NCBI GenBank assembly: GCA_015491865.1
Contig: WFVD01000016.1
Span: forward strand, 1 to 51,985
Direction of reading: 5' to 3'
Length of the DNA: 51,985 bases
Origin: Gammaproteobacteria bacterium
Lineage (GTDB): Bacteria; Pseudomonadota; Gammaproteobacteria; SZUA-140
Made by a program: the position numbers and the translations under genes. Each line of letters begins with the position of its first letter. Within the stretch, counting starts at the first letter, position 1. Below, piece after piece: positions 1-8,615 of this stretch. The notes below the pieces were generated by a model. The model saw only the letters and a list, made by a program, of their open reading frames with translations. It was not told the origin of the DNA and ran no database searches.

Positions 1-129
1 GCAACAGTAAGTTTAATGCTGGCGCTTGAGGAAGAGTTTGATATCGAATTCCCTGATTCAATGCTGAGCCGAAAAACTTTTGGAAGCATTGAGTCGATTG
101 TTGATGCCATTGAAGAGTTGCAGGGCTAA
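1..129 (+). CDS. Acyl carrier protein, C-terminal part (cut by window start)
   Basis: An open frame runs from base 1 to a TAA at 127-129 and encodes 42 residues. They match the second half of an acyl carrier protein: an amphipathic helix LMLALEEEFDIEF, a short loop PDSML, and a last helix SIESIVDAIEEL. The phosphopantetheine serine (DSL-type motif) would lie just upstream and is not in the window. The acyl-CoA dehydrogenase-like gene follows 42 bases later and the amino acid:carrier-protein ligase after that, so this is the likely carrier for the aminoacyl group made by that ligase. The family call is firm; the partner is inferred from position. Confidence 0.85.
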   Translation, partial: ATVSLMLALEEEFDIEFPDSMLSRKTFGSIESIVDAIEELQG

Positions 130-171
130 GCCGCTATGGTAAGCATGTAAAAGCCAGAGAAGGGGCCAGAA

Positions 172-1359
172 ATGCAGGATCATGAGTCGCTAAACTCAAC
201 AGCATTCGTTGCGTTGATTTCTGAAGTCAGGCGAGTTGGCAAGGAAATTGTCGCCCCTCATGCGGCTGATGTTGATGAGAAATCGCGTTTCCCAGGCGAA
301 AGCATCGACGCGCTAAGAAAATTAAAGCTCCTAAGCGCTTATGTCCCAGAAAAAAATGGTGGCATGGGGCTGAACGTGGTGCAAGTTGCGAAAATCTGTG
401 AGGTGCTGGGGCACTACTGCGGCTCCACCGCGATGATCTATGCGATGCACAAGATCCAGGTGGCCTGTCTTGTTCACCATGCTAGCGGGTCAAATTACGC
501 CAAGTTGTATCTTGATAAATTAGCTTCAGAACAAAGGCTTATTGCCTCCGCAACAACTGAAATCGGCATCGGTGGCGATTTGAGGTCGAGCATTTGTGCG
601 GTTGAGAGTAACGGAGCCTCTTTTGATCTGGTTAAAAAAGCACCTGTAATCTCATATGGTGTTGATGCGGATGACTTGATGGTAACCGCACGCCGTCACC
701 CTGAGGCTGCGAAAAGTGACCAGGTTCATGTCCTGCTGCATAAAGAGCAATATAGCCTGGAGCAAATTTCAGATTGGGATGCGTTGGGTTTCAGAGGCAC
801 CTGTAGTGCCGGTTTCATCGTGACAGCTAAGGGTAATGATGAGCAAATCCTCCCCGTTCCATTTGCGGATATCTTAAGTCAAACCATGCACCCTTTTGCC
901 CATATCACCTGGAGTGCGCTGTGGTTAGGGATTGCGGCTGATGCTGTTAACATGGCGCGTAAATTTGTTAAAAATGAGGCTAAACGCAATCTTGAAATGC
1001 CACCTATATCGGCAATCAGGCTAGGTGAAGTTGAGAGTGTGCTGCAAACGATGCGTAATAATATTTCTGTGACTGCAGCAGAGTATCAGAGTATGTTGCT
1101 CAAGAATGATGCGGAGGCCTTTACAAATTTTGGATTTGGAATCCGTATGAATAATTTGAAGGTGACAAGTTCGCAATTAATTGTTGATATTGTTGGGAAG
1201 GCGATGCTGATATGCGGGATTTCGAGCTATCGGAACGATTCAGCGTTCAGCTTGTGCCGCCATCTGCGTGATGCTTATGGCGCAGCGCTCATGGTCAATA
1301 ATGATCGCATATTACTGCATAATTCTACTTTGCTTCTGATGCACAAAGGAGATGAGTAA
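172..1359 (+). CDS. Acyl-CoA dehydrogenase-like flavoprotein
   Basis: The 395-residue protein has the acyl-CoA dehydrogenase layout: a helical N-terminal domain to about residue 115, a middle beta domain containing ATTEIGIGGD, and a C-terminal four-helix domain. The family oxidises acyl thioesters with FAD and can act on carrier-protein-bound substrates. The start ATG follows a GA-rich stretch (AGAAGGGG). The next gene begins at the base after this stop, with its Shine-Dalgarno AAAGGA inside this gene, so the two are translationally coupled. Sitting between a carrier protein and an aminoacyl:carrier-protein ligase, it probably oxidises a carrier-bound aminoacyl or glyceryl thioester rather than a fatty acyl-CoA. 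That substrate is inference. Confidence 0.85.
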   Translation: MQDHESLNSTAFVALISEVRRVGKEIVAPHAADVDEKSRFPGESIDALRKLKLLSAYVPEKNGGMGLNVVQVAKICEVLGHYCGSTAMIYAMHKIQVACLVHHASGSNYAKLYLDKLASEQRLIASATTEIGIGGDLRSSICAVESNGASFDLVKKAPVISYGVDADDLMVTARRHPEAAKSDQVHVLLHKEQYSLEQISDWDALGFRGTCSAGFIVTAKGNDEQILPVPFADILSQTMHPFAHITWSALWLGIAADAVNMARKFVKNEAKRNLEMPPISAIRLGEVESVLQTMRNNISVTAAEYQSMLLKNDAEAFTNFGFGIRMNNLKVTSSQLIVDIVGKAMLICGISSYRNDSAFSLCRHLRDAYGAALMVNNDRILLHNSTLLLMHKGDE

Positions 1360-2289
1360 GTGTGCTTGTCTCACGCTGTTTTGGATGATGACTACAGGCA
1401 ATATCAGCAAGCGTTATTAGGCGCAGGGTTATTGGTGTCGTCAGGTGTGCCTGGTGTCTATGGGCTGAGCGGCCTGTTTGAGGGCATTGTAGAGGCGTTC
1501 GAGCGATATGTGACGCGCATGGGTCAGCATCTGACGCCAGAGGTCATTCGATTCCCCCCGCTGTTGAGCAGGGAAACCTACCTTCGGACCGATCACATTG
1601 AGACATTCCCTGATTTAATGGGGTCTGTGCACTCCTTTGTGGGAAACGAGGGGGATCATCTGAGATTAGTTCAAAAAAAAGAGAATGGCGAGGCGTGGAC
1701 TGAAAACCTGGAGCCGACCGATGTCATGCTGGTGCCCGCCGCGTGTTACCCCTTATACCCGGCAGCGGCGAATACTACCCTGCCTGAAGAGGGGCGGGTG
1801 GTCGATTTGCGGGCATTTGTTTTTCGCCACGAACCCTCTCCAGACCCTGCACGCATGCAGACCTTCAGGCAGCGTGAGTATGTGACGCTTGGCACCGCTG
1901 AACAGGCGCTCGCGCACAGAGACTACTGGTTAAAACGTGGTGAAGAGCTGTTGGGTGCGCTTGGCCTTGATGTGAAGCCGGTGATTGCAAACGACCCCTT
2001 TTTTGGCCGTGGCGGACGTGTGATGGCGGCAACACAGAAAGAGCAGGCGCTTAAATATGAGCTTGTCGCCCCTATCGCCTCGACAGAAAAACTTACCGCG
2101 ATCTCCTCCAGTAACTGTCATCTGGACCATTTCGGGCGTGAATTTAATATCAAAACGCCAGACGGCCAGTTTGCTCATACGGCTTGTATCGGTTTTGGTC
2201 TGGAGCGAATCACCCTCGCGCTGCTAAAAAAACACGGTTTTGATCCGGCTACCTGGCCCTCTGAAACGCGCTCGCTGCTGGAAATCTGA
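1360..2289 (+). CDS. Amino acid--[acyl-carrier-protein] ligase
   Basis: This 309-residue protein has the catalytic core of a class II (seryl-type) aminoacyl-tRNA synthetase but no tRNA-binding arm. Motif 2 is seen as FRHEPS (155-160) and motif 3 as GFGLERI (278-284). Cys129, Glu173 and Cys276 fall where the zinc ligands Cys131/Glu176/Cys279 of the Bradyrhizobium Bll0957 enzyme lie. Known members activate small amino acids (glycine, alanine) with ATP and load them onto the phosphopantetheine arm of a carrier protein. The start is a GTG directly after the upstream TAA. The stop overlaps the next ATG (TGATG). The carrier at the window start is the expected acceptor; the amino acid cannot be read from sequence. 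Confidence 0.88.
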   Translation: MCLSHAVLDDDYRQYQQALLGAGLLVSSGVPGVYGLSGLFEGIVEAFERYVTRMGQHLTPEVIRFPPLLSRETYLRTDHIETFPDLMGSVHSFVGNEGDHLRLVQKKENGEAWTENLEPTDVMLVPAACYPLYPAAANTTLPEEGRVVDLRAFVFRHEPSPDPARMQTFRQREYVTLGTAEQALAHRDYWLKRGEELLGALGLDVKPVIANDPFFGRGGRVMAATQKEQALKYELVAPIASTEKLTAISSSNCHLDHFGREFNIKTPDGQFAHTACIGFGLERITLALLKKHGFDPATWPSETRSLLEI

Positions 2290-3260
2290 TGGAGCGGCTA
2301 CTGGCACTGGATCCTGCGTCATACACCAGGCACCGTATTCATACACAGGAGCGCGACTGGGCTGAGACGAATTGCTATGTTGATATCTGGATAGAGTTGT
2401 TGCATGCGCTGGGGCACGAGCCACTCGCGGTGATGCCGTTTACATTGGCGATCGATTTTGAGGGCGACCAATGGACCTTTTTTAAGCCCCCGCTCGCCGA
2501 TATTTATGAGCTCTACGGTATCGATGTGCAGGAGCTGGCGCTCTGGCAGCCGCTCGTTCAGCATGTTGAGCAGCAGGTAGCGCTCGGCAAACCGGTGCTG
2601 GTTGAGCTGGATTCTTACTACCTGCCCGATACCGCGGGGATGGCCTATCGGCTTGCCCATGTCAAATCGACGGTTGCCGTTGTTGAGATTGATGTGGCGC
2701 AGCGGCATCTTGGCTATTTTCATGGGCAGGGCTACTACCACCTGAATGGCGATGATTTTGCGAGCGTGTTTCGTCTGTGCGACAAGCCGGATCCGGCGAT
2801 ATTACCCCCCTATGTTGAAATAGCTAAACAGCGGCGAAAAAATAAGCTCGATGATGCGCAGACGCTGGAGATTTCACTGTTGCTGCTGCGAAAACAGCTA
2901 AAGCTACTGCCTGAAGCCAACCCTTTTTATGCTTTTAAAGATAAGCTGGGAAAAGATCTCGACTGGCTAATGAAGCAGGATATCGAAACCTTCCATCAAT
3001 ACTCATTCGCGACTTTGAGGCAGTTTGGTGCCTGCTATGAGTTGGCCGCGACCTACCTCGACTGGCTGGCCGGACAGGGAGAGGCGGGGCTTGCAGAGGC
3101 CAGGCAATCTATCAAATCTATTTCTGAGACGGCAAAGTCGTATCAGTTTCAGCTCGCAAGGGCGATGAGCCGTAAGAGACCGCTAGACCTTGCGCCGATT
3201 GATGCGATGGGGGATCATTGGGCATCAGGGATGGAGAGGCTGGTCGCTAAATACCAGTAG
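2289..3260 (+). CDS. DUF1839 family protein (possible BtrH-like aminoacyl transferase)
   Basis: This 323-residue soluble protein of the DUF1839 family has no signal peptide or membrane segment. The N-terminal half resembles papain-like/BtrH-type folds: Cys29 in TNCYVD, a strand PVLVELDSYYLP (102-113), and His124. The C-terminal half (about 185-320) is helical. It overlaps the aminoacyl:carrier-protein ligase start-to-stop, and DUF1839 genes are known companions of that ligase. BtrH-type enzymes move an aminoacyl group from a carrier protein to an acceptor, so this protein may transfer the amino acid to a sugar or other acceptor. The family is recognised with good confidence; the chemistry is inference. 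Confidence 0.75.
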   Translation: MERLLALDPASYTRHRIHTQERDWAETNCYVDIWIELLHALGHEPLAVMPFTLAIDFEGDQWTFFKPPLADIYELYGIDVQELALWQPLVQHVEQQVALGKPVLVELDSYYLPDTAGMAYRLAHVKSTVAVVEIDVAQRHLGYFHGQGYYHLNGDDFASVFRLCDKPDPAILPPYVEIAKQRRKNKLDDAQTLEISLLLLRKQLKLLPEANPFYAFKDKLGKDLDWLMKQDIETFHQYSFATLRQFGACYELAATYLDWLAGQGEAGLAEARQSIKSISETAKSYQFQLARAMSRKRPLDLAPIDAMGDHWASGMERLVAKYQ

Positions 3261-3380
3261 TCATTTTTACAACTATTACTAGCTTTAGATATGTACTGGT
3301 TTGAATGTGATTTGCATAAGAGGGGATGAGAGAAACGCGTATAGATTAGCGTAGCTGAGTAAATTAAAAGACCGCACTAA

Positions 3381-5870
3381 ATGATTCAACTTGTCGATGA
3401 CTGGCACCTGATCGAAACGGCCCCGGATCTCTTTCTGGAGCCAGCAAACCTTGTGAGCGACGATTTTGACTGGATTCCTGCCAGTGTTCCCGGCACAGTA
3501 GCGCAAGCGATGTCGGCGGCGGGACGTTGGTCGCTCGGTGATCAATTTGATTTTGATAGTCGGGATTACTGGTATAAAACAGAGTTTAAGCTGCTGGAGA
3601 GTGAGCAGCAGAGGAGTTTGCTCCATTTAGATGGGCTGGCGACGCTTTGCGAAGTGTGGGTGAATGGCCGGCGAGTGGTTGAGTCTGATAATATGTTTCT
3701 AGCTCATCAGGTCGATATTTCTGATTTCGTTCAGGCTGACAACAGCCTCTATTTATGTTTCCGCTCATTGACAGCGGCGCTTGCTCAGCGCAGAGCGCGT
3801 CCACGCTGGAAAACCGGGCTGGTTGATCGCCAGCAGTTGCGCTGGTTTCGAACGACATTGCTCGGTCGGATAGCGGGCTGGACACCGCCGGTCGCGCCTG
3901 TTGGGCCATGGAAGGCGATCTCGATTAGCCAGCAGCTCACCCCGTTAAATGTCAATGTTATGCCAGTACTCCATGGCAAGCGAGGCGTGGTTCAGTTTTC
4001 ATGTGATTTAAACCATGTTGATGGTGAGCCAGTAACCGCGGTTCTGTCGGTAAATGGTACGGAAGTCACGCTTGATCTGAAAGAACTAGATTCTGGAAGC
4101 CATGTTTATGGTGAGCTTCATCTCGACAATGTTACACCCTGGCTGCCACATACGCATGGCACCCCCCAGCTTTATGAAGCTTCTCTTAGCATTAAGACGC
4201 CGACCACAGCGCGACTACACCCGCTGGCACCTGTTGGGTTTAAAAAGGTCGCTATAGATAGAAGCAATAATAATTTTAGTATTGTTGTTAATGATAAAAA
4301 GATTTTCTGCAGGGGGGCATGCTGGACCGTAAATGATATCGTTTCACTGATGGGTGATCTGCGTTCACTTGAGCGTACCTTACTGTTAATGCGGGATGCG
4401 GGTGCCAATATGATCCGCATCGGCGGCACGATGGTCTATGAACAGGATCGCTTTTATCAGCTATGTGACGAGTTGGGTATGATGGTCTGGCAGGACTTTA
4501 TGTTTGCCAATATGGACTACCCTGTCGAGGATGAAGATTTTAACGCATCAATTATCTCCGAAGCTCGTCAACTCCTTACGCGGCTGCGTAAACATGTGTG
4601 TGTCACCATTTACTGTGGTAACAGTGAGGTTGAGCAGCAGGTAGCGATGCTGGGTATGCCGGCAGAGATCGGGAGTAATGATTTTTTCAGATCGCAGTTG
4701 GCCGCGCTCTGCCGAGAGCACCACCCTGCCGTACCCTATCTCACCTCAACCCCCTCTGGTGGTGATCTCCCTTTTCATACCGATGTTGGTGTTACACACT
4801 ATTATGGGGTTGGGGCTTACCGGCTGCCAGTCAGTGATGTGCGGCAACATCAGGTGAAGTTCTCGCCGGAGTGTCTCGGTTTTTCCAATATGCCTGTTGC
4901 ACAGACGCGCAATGGTCTGTTTGATGGCAAGATCCCTGTGATTCACCATCCAAAATGGAAGGAGAGAGTCCCGCGAGATAGCGGTGCCGGCTGGGACTTT
5001 GAGGATATTCGAGACCACTATTTAGCGCAGCGGTTTTTGGTCAACCCGGTAAGATTGCGCAGTGAGGATAACGCGTTCTATCTGGCGTTGAGTGAAATCA
5101 TTAGCGGCGAGGTGATGGCGCAGGTTTACGCCGAATGGCGCAGTAAGCAGAGCTGTTGTGCGGGTGCCCTCGTCTGGTTTTTAAAAGATCTCTGGCCGGG
5201 CGCTGGCTGGGGGGTGATCGATAGTCGTGGCCTGCCCAAGGCGGTTTATTACTACTTAAAGCGTAGTTGGCAGCCTGTAAATGTTGCTATTACAGATGAG
5301 TCGTTGAATGGGCTGCATATCCATATCAATAATGAAACCGAGCGCGAACTGAGTGGTGAGCTGGAAGTTTTATTGCTGAATGAATTTAGCACCGTTATTG
5401 CCAGCAAAAAAGTAGCGGTGGTTATCGTCCCAGGTTCAATAGCGCGGGTGAGGCTAGATCAGCTACTCGCCATGTTTCTGGATACCACTTACACCTACCG
5501 TTTTGGCCCATCAAAACATGTGGTTGTCGCGGCGCGCTTAACAGACTCCGCGGGCAGTGAGCTCGGTTGTGCTCATTACTTTCCTGATGATTCGTTACCG
5601 CGCATCGAAGATCGCGTGAAGCTCGAGGCCGAAATGGCCGCTAGTGGGGATGATGGCTATCTATTAAGATTGTTATGCGATAAATCTCTCTATGCAGTGA
5701 ATATCGATATTCCAGGCTTTCTGCCGGACGAAAACTTTTTTCATTTACTGCCAGGTGTGGAAAAAACGGTCAGAATATTCAGAGATAATCACCATGTGAA
5801 AAAAATCCGAGGCTATGTTGGTGCTGTCAATCTACGTGACGATATCAGAATTAAAGTTTCTGCTGATTAA
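3381..5870 (+). CDS. Glycoside hydrolase family 2 (beta-mannosidase-like)
   Basis: The 829-residue protein shows the GH2 order: a jelly-roll sugar-binding domain (about 1-180) with DYWYKTEF, an immunoglobulin-like domain (about 185-285), and a TIM barrel (about 295-600) followed by beta-rich C-terminal domains. The barrel has NMIRIGG (343-349), CDELGMMVWQDFMFAN (362-377) and YCGNSE with the expected acid/base Glu416. SPECLGF contains the likely nucleophile Glu497. No signal peptide is visible, so a cytoplasmic role in trimming or editing a glycan or lipid-linked intermediate is plausible. It stands 120 bases after the DUF1839 gene on the same strand. The sugar specificity is not determined. 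Confidence 0.85.
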   Translation: MIQLVDDWHLIETAPDLFLEPANLVSDDFDWIPASVPGTVAQAMSAAGRWSLGDQFDFDSRDYWYKTEFKLLESEQQRSLLHLDGLATLCEVWVNGRRVVESDNMFLAHQVDISDFVQADNSLYLCFRSLTAALAQRRARPRWKTGLVDRQQLRWFRTTLLGRIAGWTPPVAPVGPWKAISISQQLTPLNVNVMPVLHGKRGVVQFSCDLNHVDGEPVTAVLSVNGTEVTLDLKELDSGSHVYGELHLDNVTPWLPHTHGTPQLYEASLSIKTPTTARLHPLAPVGFKKVAIDRSNNNFSIVVNDKKIFCRGACWTVNDIVSLMGDLRSLERTLLLMRDAGANMIRIGGTMVYEQDRFYQLCDELGMMVWQDFMFANMDYPVEDEDFNASIISEARQLLTRLRKHVCVTIYCGNSEVEQQVAMLGMPAEIGSNDFFRSQLAALCREHHPAVPYLTSTPSGGDLPFHTDVGVTHYYGVGAYRLPVSDVRQHQVKFSPECLGFSNMPVAQTRNGLFDGKIPVIHHPKWKERVPRDSGAGWDFEDIRDHYLAQRFLVNPVRLRSEDNAFYLALSEIISGEVMAQVYAEWRSKQSCCAGALVWFLKDLWPGAGWGVIDSRGLPKAVYYYLKRSWQPVNVAITDESLNGLHIHINNETERELSGELEVLLLNEFSTVIASKKVAVVIVPGSIARVRLDQLLAMFLDTTYTYRFGPSKHVVVAARLTDSAGSELGCAHYFPDDSLPRIEDRVKLEAEMAASGDDGYLLRLLCDKSLYAVNIDIPGFLPDENFFHLLPGVEKTVRIFRDNHHVKKIRGYVGAVNLRDDIRIKVSAD

Positions 5871-5916
5871 CGTCGCCATAACTAACTAATTGATGACGAT
5901 ATTGAAATGATCTGGT

Positions 5917-7761
5917 ATGCCTGACATAGCCCTGAACGAGCCGTTAGAGGTTGAGCTAGCGCTTGAGTCAGTCGTGCGCACACCACTCTATTTTGGCCCA
6001 GACGAAAAACAGCTGCTGGGCTGGTTGCATCAGAGCCACTTACCATCACAGTATGATATTGGTGTCGTTATCTCTCCCCCTTTAGGAACGGAATATCTGA
6101 GCGCATATCGTGCGATGCGTTATGCGGCTGACTATTTTGCACTTGCAGGGATACCGGCCTTTCGTTTTGACTACCACGGTACTGGGGACTCTTCAGGTTT
6201 TAACGATGATGGTAATCGTCTTGAGGCGTGGCTGTGGAGTATCGAACAGGCAAATAGCGAACTCAAACGGCTGACGGGGTGTTCAAGAACGGGGATTCTG
6301 GGTTTGCGGATGGGGGCAACACTGGCCTCATTGGCATCGGAAAAGATCGCATTCGATTTTTTAGTGCTCTGGGCTGCGCTTGAAAGCGGTCGAAAATATC
6401 TGCGTGAAATAAAAGCGATTCAGATGACCGGTATCGCTCAGGATAGCGAAGGGGAGTCGGGCCTGCTTGAGGCGGGTGGAATGGCCTACTGGGCTGAGAC
6501 AGAAGCGGCGATAGGCAAGATTGAGCTGACACAAATAGTGCCGCAGGCCTTACGTACACTTGTTATTCCGCGGGATGACCTTCGTACGAACAGCAGGGTC
6601 TGCGATGCATGGCGAGCAGCAGGGGTGAATGTAGAGCAGTTAGCGTATAGCGGCTCTGCTGAGATGCTTGTGGATGTGGGAGAGACTACGGTTCCCCATG
6701 AGAGCATTATCAAAGTGACGGAATGGGTCAAAGAAAATATCGATGCGCCAGTTAAAGAGCAACATGACGTTTTACAGGTGGACATTACGACAAGCGCATT
6801 AGTTCGGGCAGGCTCCACGACAGGCTGTGGTGTAAAAGAGTCATTTATTAAATTTGGAAAAGATCGTGACTGTTTCGCAATTCTATCTGAACCGACTATC
6901 TCTACTAGTCATGCTGGCTTACCGGTGATAGTGATTGTTAACTCTGGTGCTAACCATAGAGTTGGACCGGGTCGGCTATATGTAACGATCGCCAGGGAGC
7001 TCGCCCATCTGGGTTTTCGTAGTTTAAGAATAGATATACCCGGGCTAGGCGATAGCGTGGTTAATGAGCGTAGTCGGGAAAACAGAGACTATATCAGTAA
7101 TTCAAGCGATGTTATTCATGATGCGATCAAGGCGCTGGGTGAGGATTATCGAGACTATCGATATGTGATGACAGGCTTGTGTTCAGGCGCATACGCTTCC
7201 TTTCATGCGGCGCTTGATCTCAAAGATGTGAATATTGCGGAAGCTGTTTTAATTAATCCACTGACCTTTTATTGGCATGAAGGTATGGCGCTTGAAGGCA
7301 CATCGATCGAGAACTTTGGTTACTGGAACTGGTACAGAAAAGCTGCGAGAGATATGGAAAGCTGGAAGAAGCTGCTCAGAGGAAGAGCGAATTATAGTAC
7401 GCTTGTGAAGACAATCAGAAATAGAGTTCGTGTTGTCGTTTCAGCGAAAACAAGGAGAATTCGGAGAAAAGGTTATGCGCGCAGCAAGTCTCTCTCTGAA
7501 GTTGCTGAGGGAGATTTAAGTCAGGATCTTGCGAAAATCACATCGAACAGTAGGCATCTCACCTTTGTGCTGGCGAGCAGTGATCCGGGGTATGATATTT
7601 TGATGACGGATGGGGGTAAAATGGCTCGCAGGTTATTAACCTCTGGAAAAATGTCGCTTTACATGATAGAAGATAGCGACCATACTTTTTCAAAATATAA
7701 ACCTCGATCTCACGCCATCAACACAATCGTGAACCATATTGTTAATCGATATAAAAAATGA
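5917..7761 (+). CDS. Double alpha/beta-hydrolase protein 1, exosortase-locus type
   Basis: The 614-residue protein contains two alpha/beta-hydrolase domains. In the first (about 35-275) FRFDYHGTGDSSG is canonical, but the nucleophile elbow reads GLRMG (129-133), with Arg131 where serine should be, as in exosortase-system hydrolase families. In the second (about 305-610) the elbow is GLCSG (420-424), giving Cys422 as nucleophile, with Asp556 and His589 (SDHTFS) completing a Cys-Asp-His triad. A basic segment around 490-525 lies in the lid region. It ends in an ATGA overlap with the methyltransferase gene. A homologue occurs at 11711-13453. A thioesterase or acyltransferase acting on carrier-bound groups is inferred. 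Confidence 0.8.
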   Translation: MPDIALNEPLEVELALESVVRTPLYFGPDEKQLLGWLHQSHLPSQYDIGVVISPPLGTEYLSAYRAMRYAADYFALAGIPAFRFDYHGTGDSSGFNDDGNRLEAWLWSIEQANSELKRLTGCSRTGILGLRMGATLASLASEKIAFDFLVLWAALESGRKYLREIKAIQMTGIAQDSEGESGLLEAGGMAYWAETEAAIGKIELTQIVPQALRTLVIPRDDLRTNSRVCDAWRAAGVNVEQLAYSGSAEMLVDVGETTVPHESIIKVTEWVKENIDAPVKEQHDVLQVDITTSALVRAGSTTGCGVKESFIKFGKDRDCFAILSEPTISTSHAGLPVIVIVNSGANHRVGPGRLYVTIARELAHLGFRSLRIDIPGLGDSVVNERSRENRDYISNSSDVIHDAIKALGEDYRDYRYVMTGLCSGAYASFHAALDLKDVNIAEAVLINPLTFYWHEGMALEGTSIENFGYWNWYRKAARDMESWKKLLRGRANYSTLVKTIRNRVRVVVSAKTRRIRRKGYARSKSLSEVAEGDLSQDLAKITSNSRHLTFVLASSDPGYDILMTDGGKMARRLLTSGKMSLYMIEDSDHTFSKYKPRSHAINTIVNHIVNRYKK

Positions 7762-8528
7762 TGTTTGATTCTGTTAATAAAGCGCTCTATACGAGCAGCG
7801 ATGGTGTTGCCTCGTACGTCAGTACAACGCTTCAGCCGCCAGAAGTATCTATTCTGGTCGACTATAAAGATGCTTTTTTTGGGAAAAAAATCCTGGATAT
7901 CGGTTGTGGGGCCGGGCGGACAAGCCACTATTTCCGGAATTTCACAGATCAATATATCGGCGTTGATTACTCAGAACCGATGGTGGATGTTTGTAAAGAT
8001 AAGTACCCTGATCTGGTGTTTATGCATTGTGATGCTAGAGACCTGAGTTGTTTTTCAGAGAATGAATTCGATTTTGTCATGTTTTCATATAACGGACTGG
8101 ACTATATTAGTCATGATGAACGTTTGCACGTACTAAAGGAGATAAAACGGGTTTTAAAAACAGGCGGCACATTTGTTTTTTCTTCTCACAACCGTCATTA
8201 CAATAATATTCAGATGGAACCTTCGCTACTATTATCGCTTAACCCGGTTCGCTTGATTAGAAATATCTTCTCGTATTATCAGCAACTAAACAACCGAAGA
8301 AGGTTATTGCCAAAAGAGGTGACTAGTGAACAGTATGCTATCTATAACGATAGTGGTAATAACTTTGGCCTGCTGACCTACTACATTGACAAAGAAAGCC
8401 AAACTAAACAGTTATCAGCGGCTGGCTTTGAGTTGTTAGAGATGTTTCAGTTAAATGGTCAAAGCCTGTCTGCCGACGAAGATGATTCAAATAGCGGTTG
8501 GATTTATTATGTATCGAAATCCATATGA
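7758..8528 (+). CDS. Class I SAM-dependent methyltransferase
   Basis: The 256-residue protein has the SAM-binding motif ILDIGCGAGRTSHYF near residue 45, an acidic residue after IGVDYSEP, and DFVMFSYNGLDYI for the later Rossmann strands. This is methyltransferase-11 type. It starts inside the stop of the upstream hydrolase (ATGA), so the two are co-translated; a second ATG three bases later is an alternative start. In the polysaccharide locus it would methylate a sugar or a carrier-bound acyl group. An O-methyltransferase is also part of FkbG-H-I-J-K type pathways, but no sequence link to FkbG is claimed. Confidence 0.85.
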   Translation: MMFDSVNKALYTSSDGVASYVSTTLQPPEVSILVDYKDAFFGKKILDIGCGAGRTSHYFRNFTDQYIGVDYSEPMVDVCKDKYPDLVFMHCDARDLSCFSENEFDFVMFSYNGLDYISHDERLHVLKEIKRVLKTGGTFVFSSHNRHYNNIQMEPSLLLSLNPVRLIRNIFSYYQQLNNRRRLLPKEVTSEQYAIYNDSGNNFGLLTYYIDKESQTKQLSAAGFELLEMFQLNGQSLSADEDDSNSGWIYYVSKSI

Positions 8529-8615
8529 CGGTAATTCTTCTCCTGTTTATCAGAATCAACGCTTGTGAAGTTGAGGGTAACATTTTAAGTTCCGCCTGGT
8601 ATTTGTAGCGTATTT

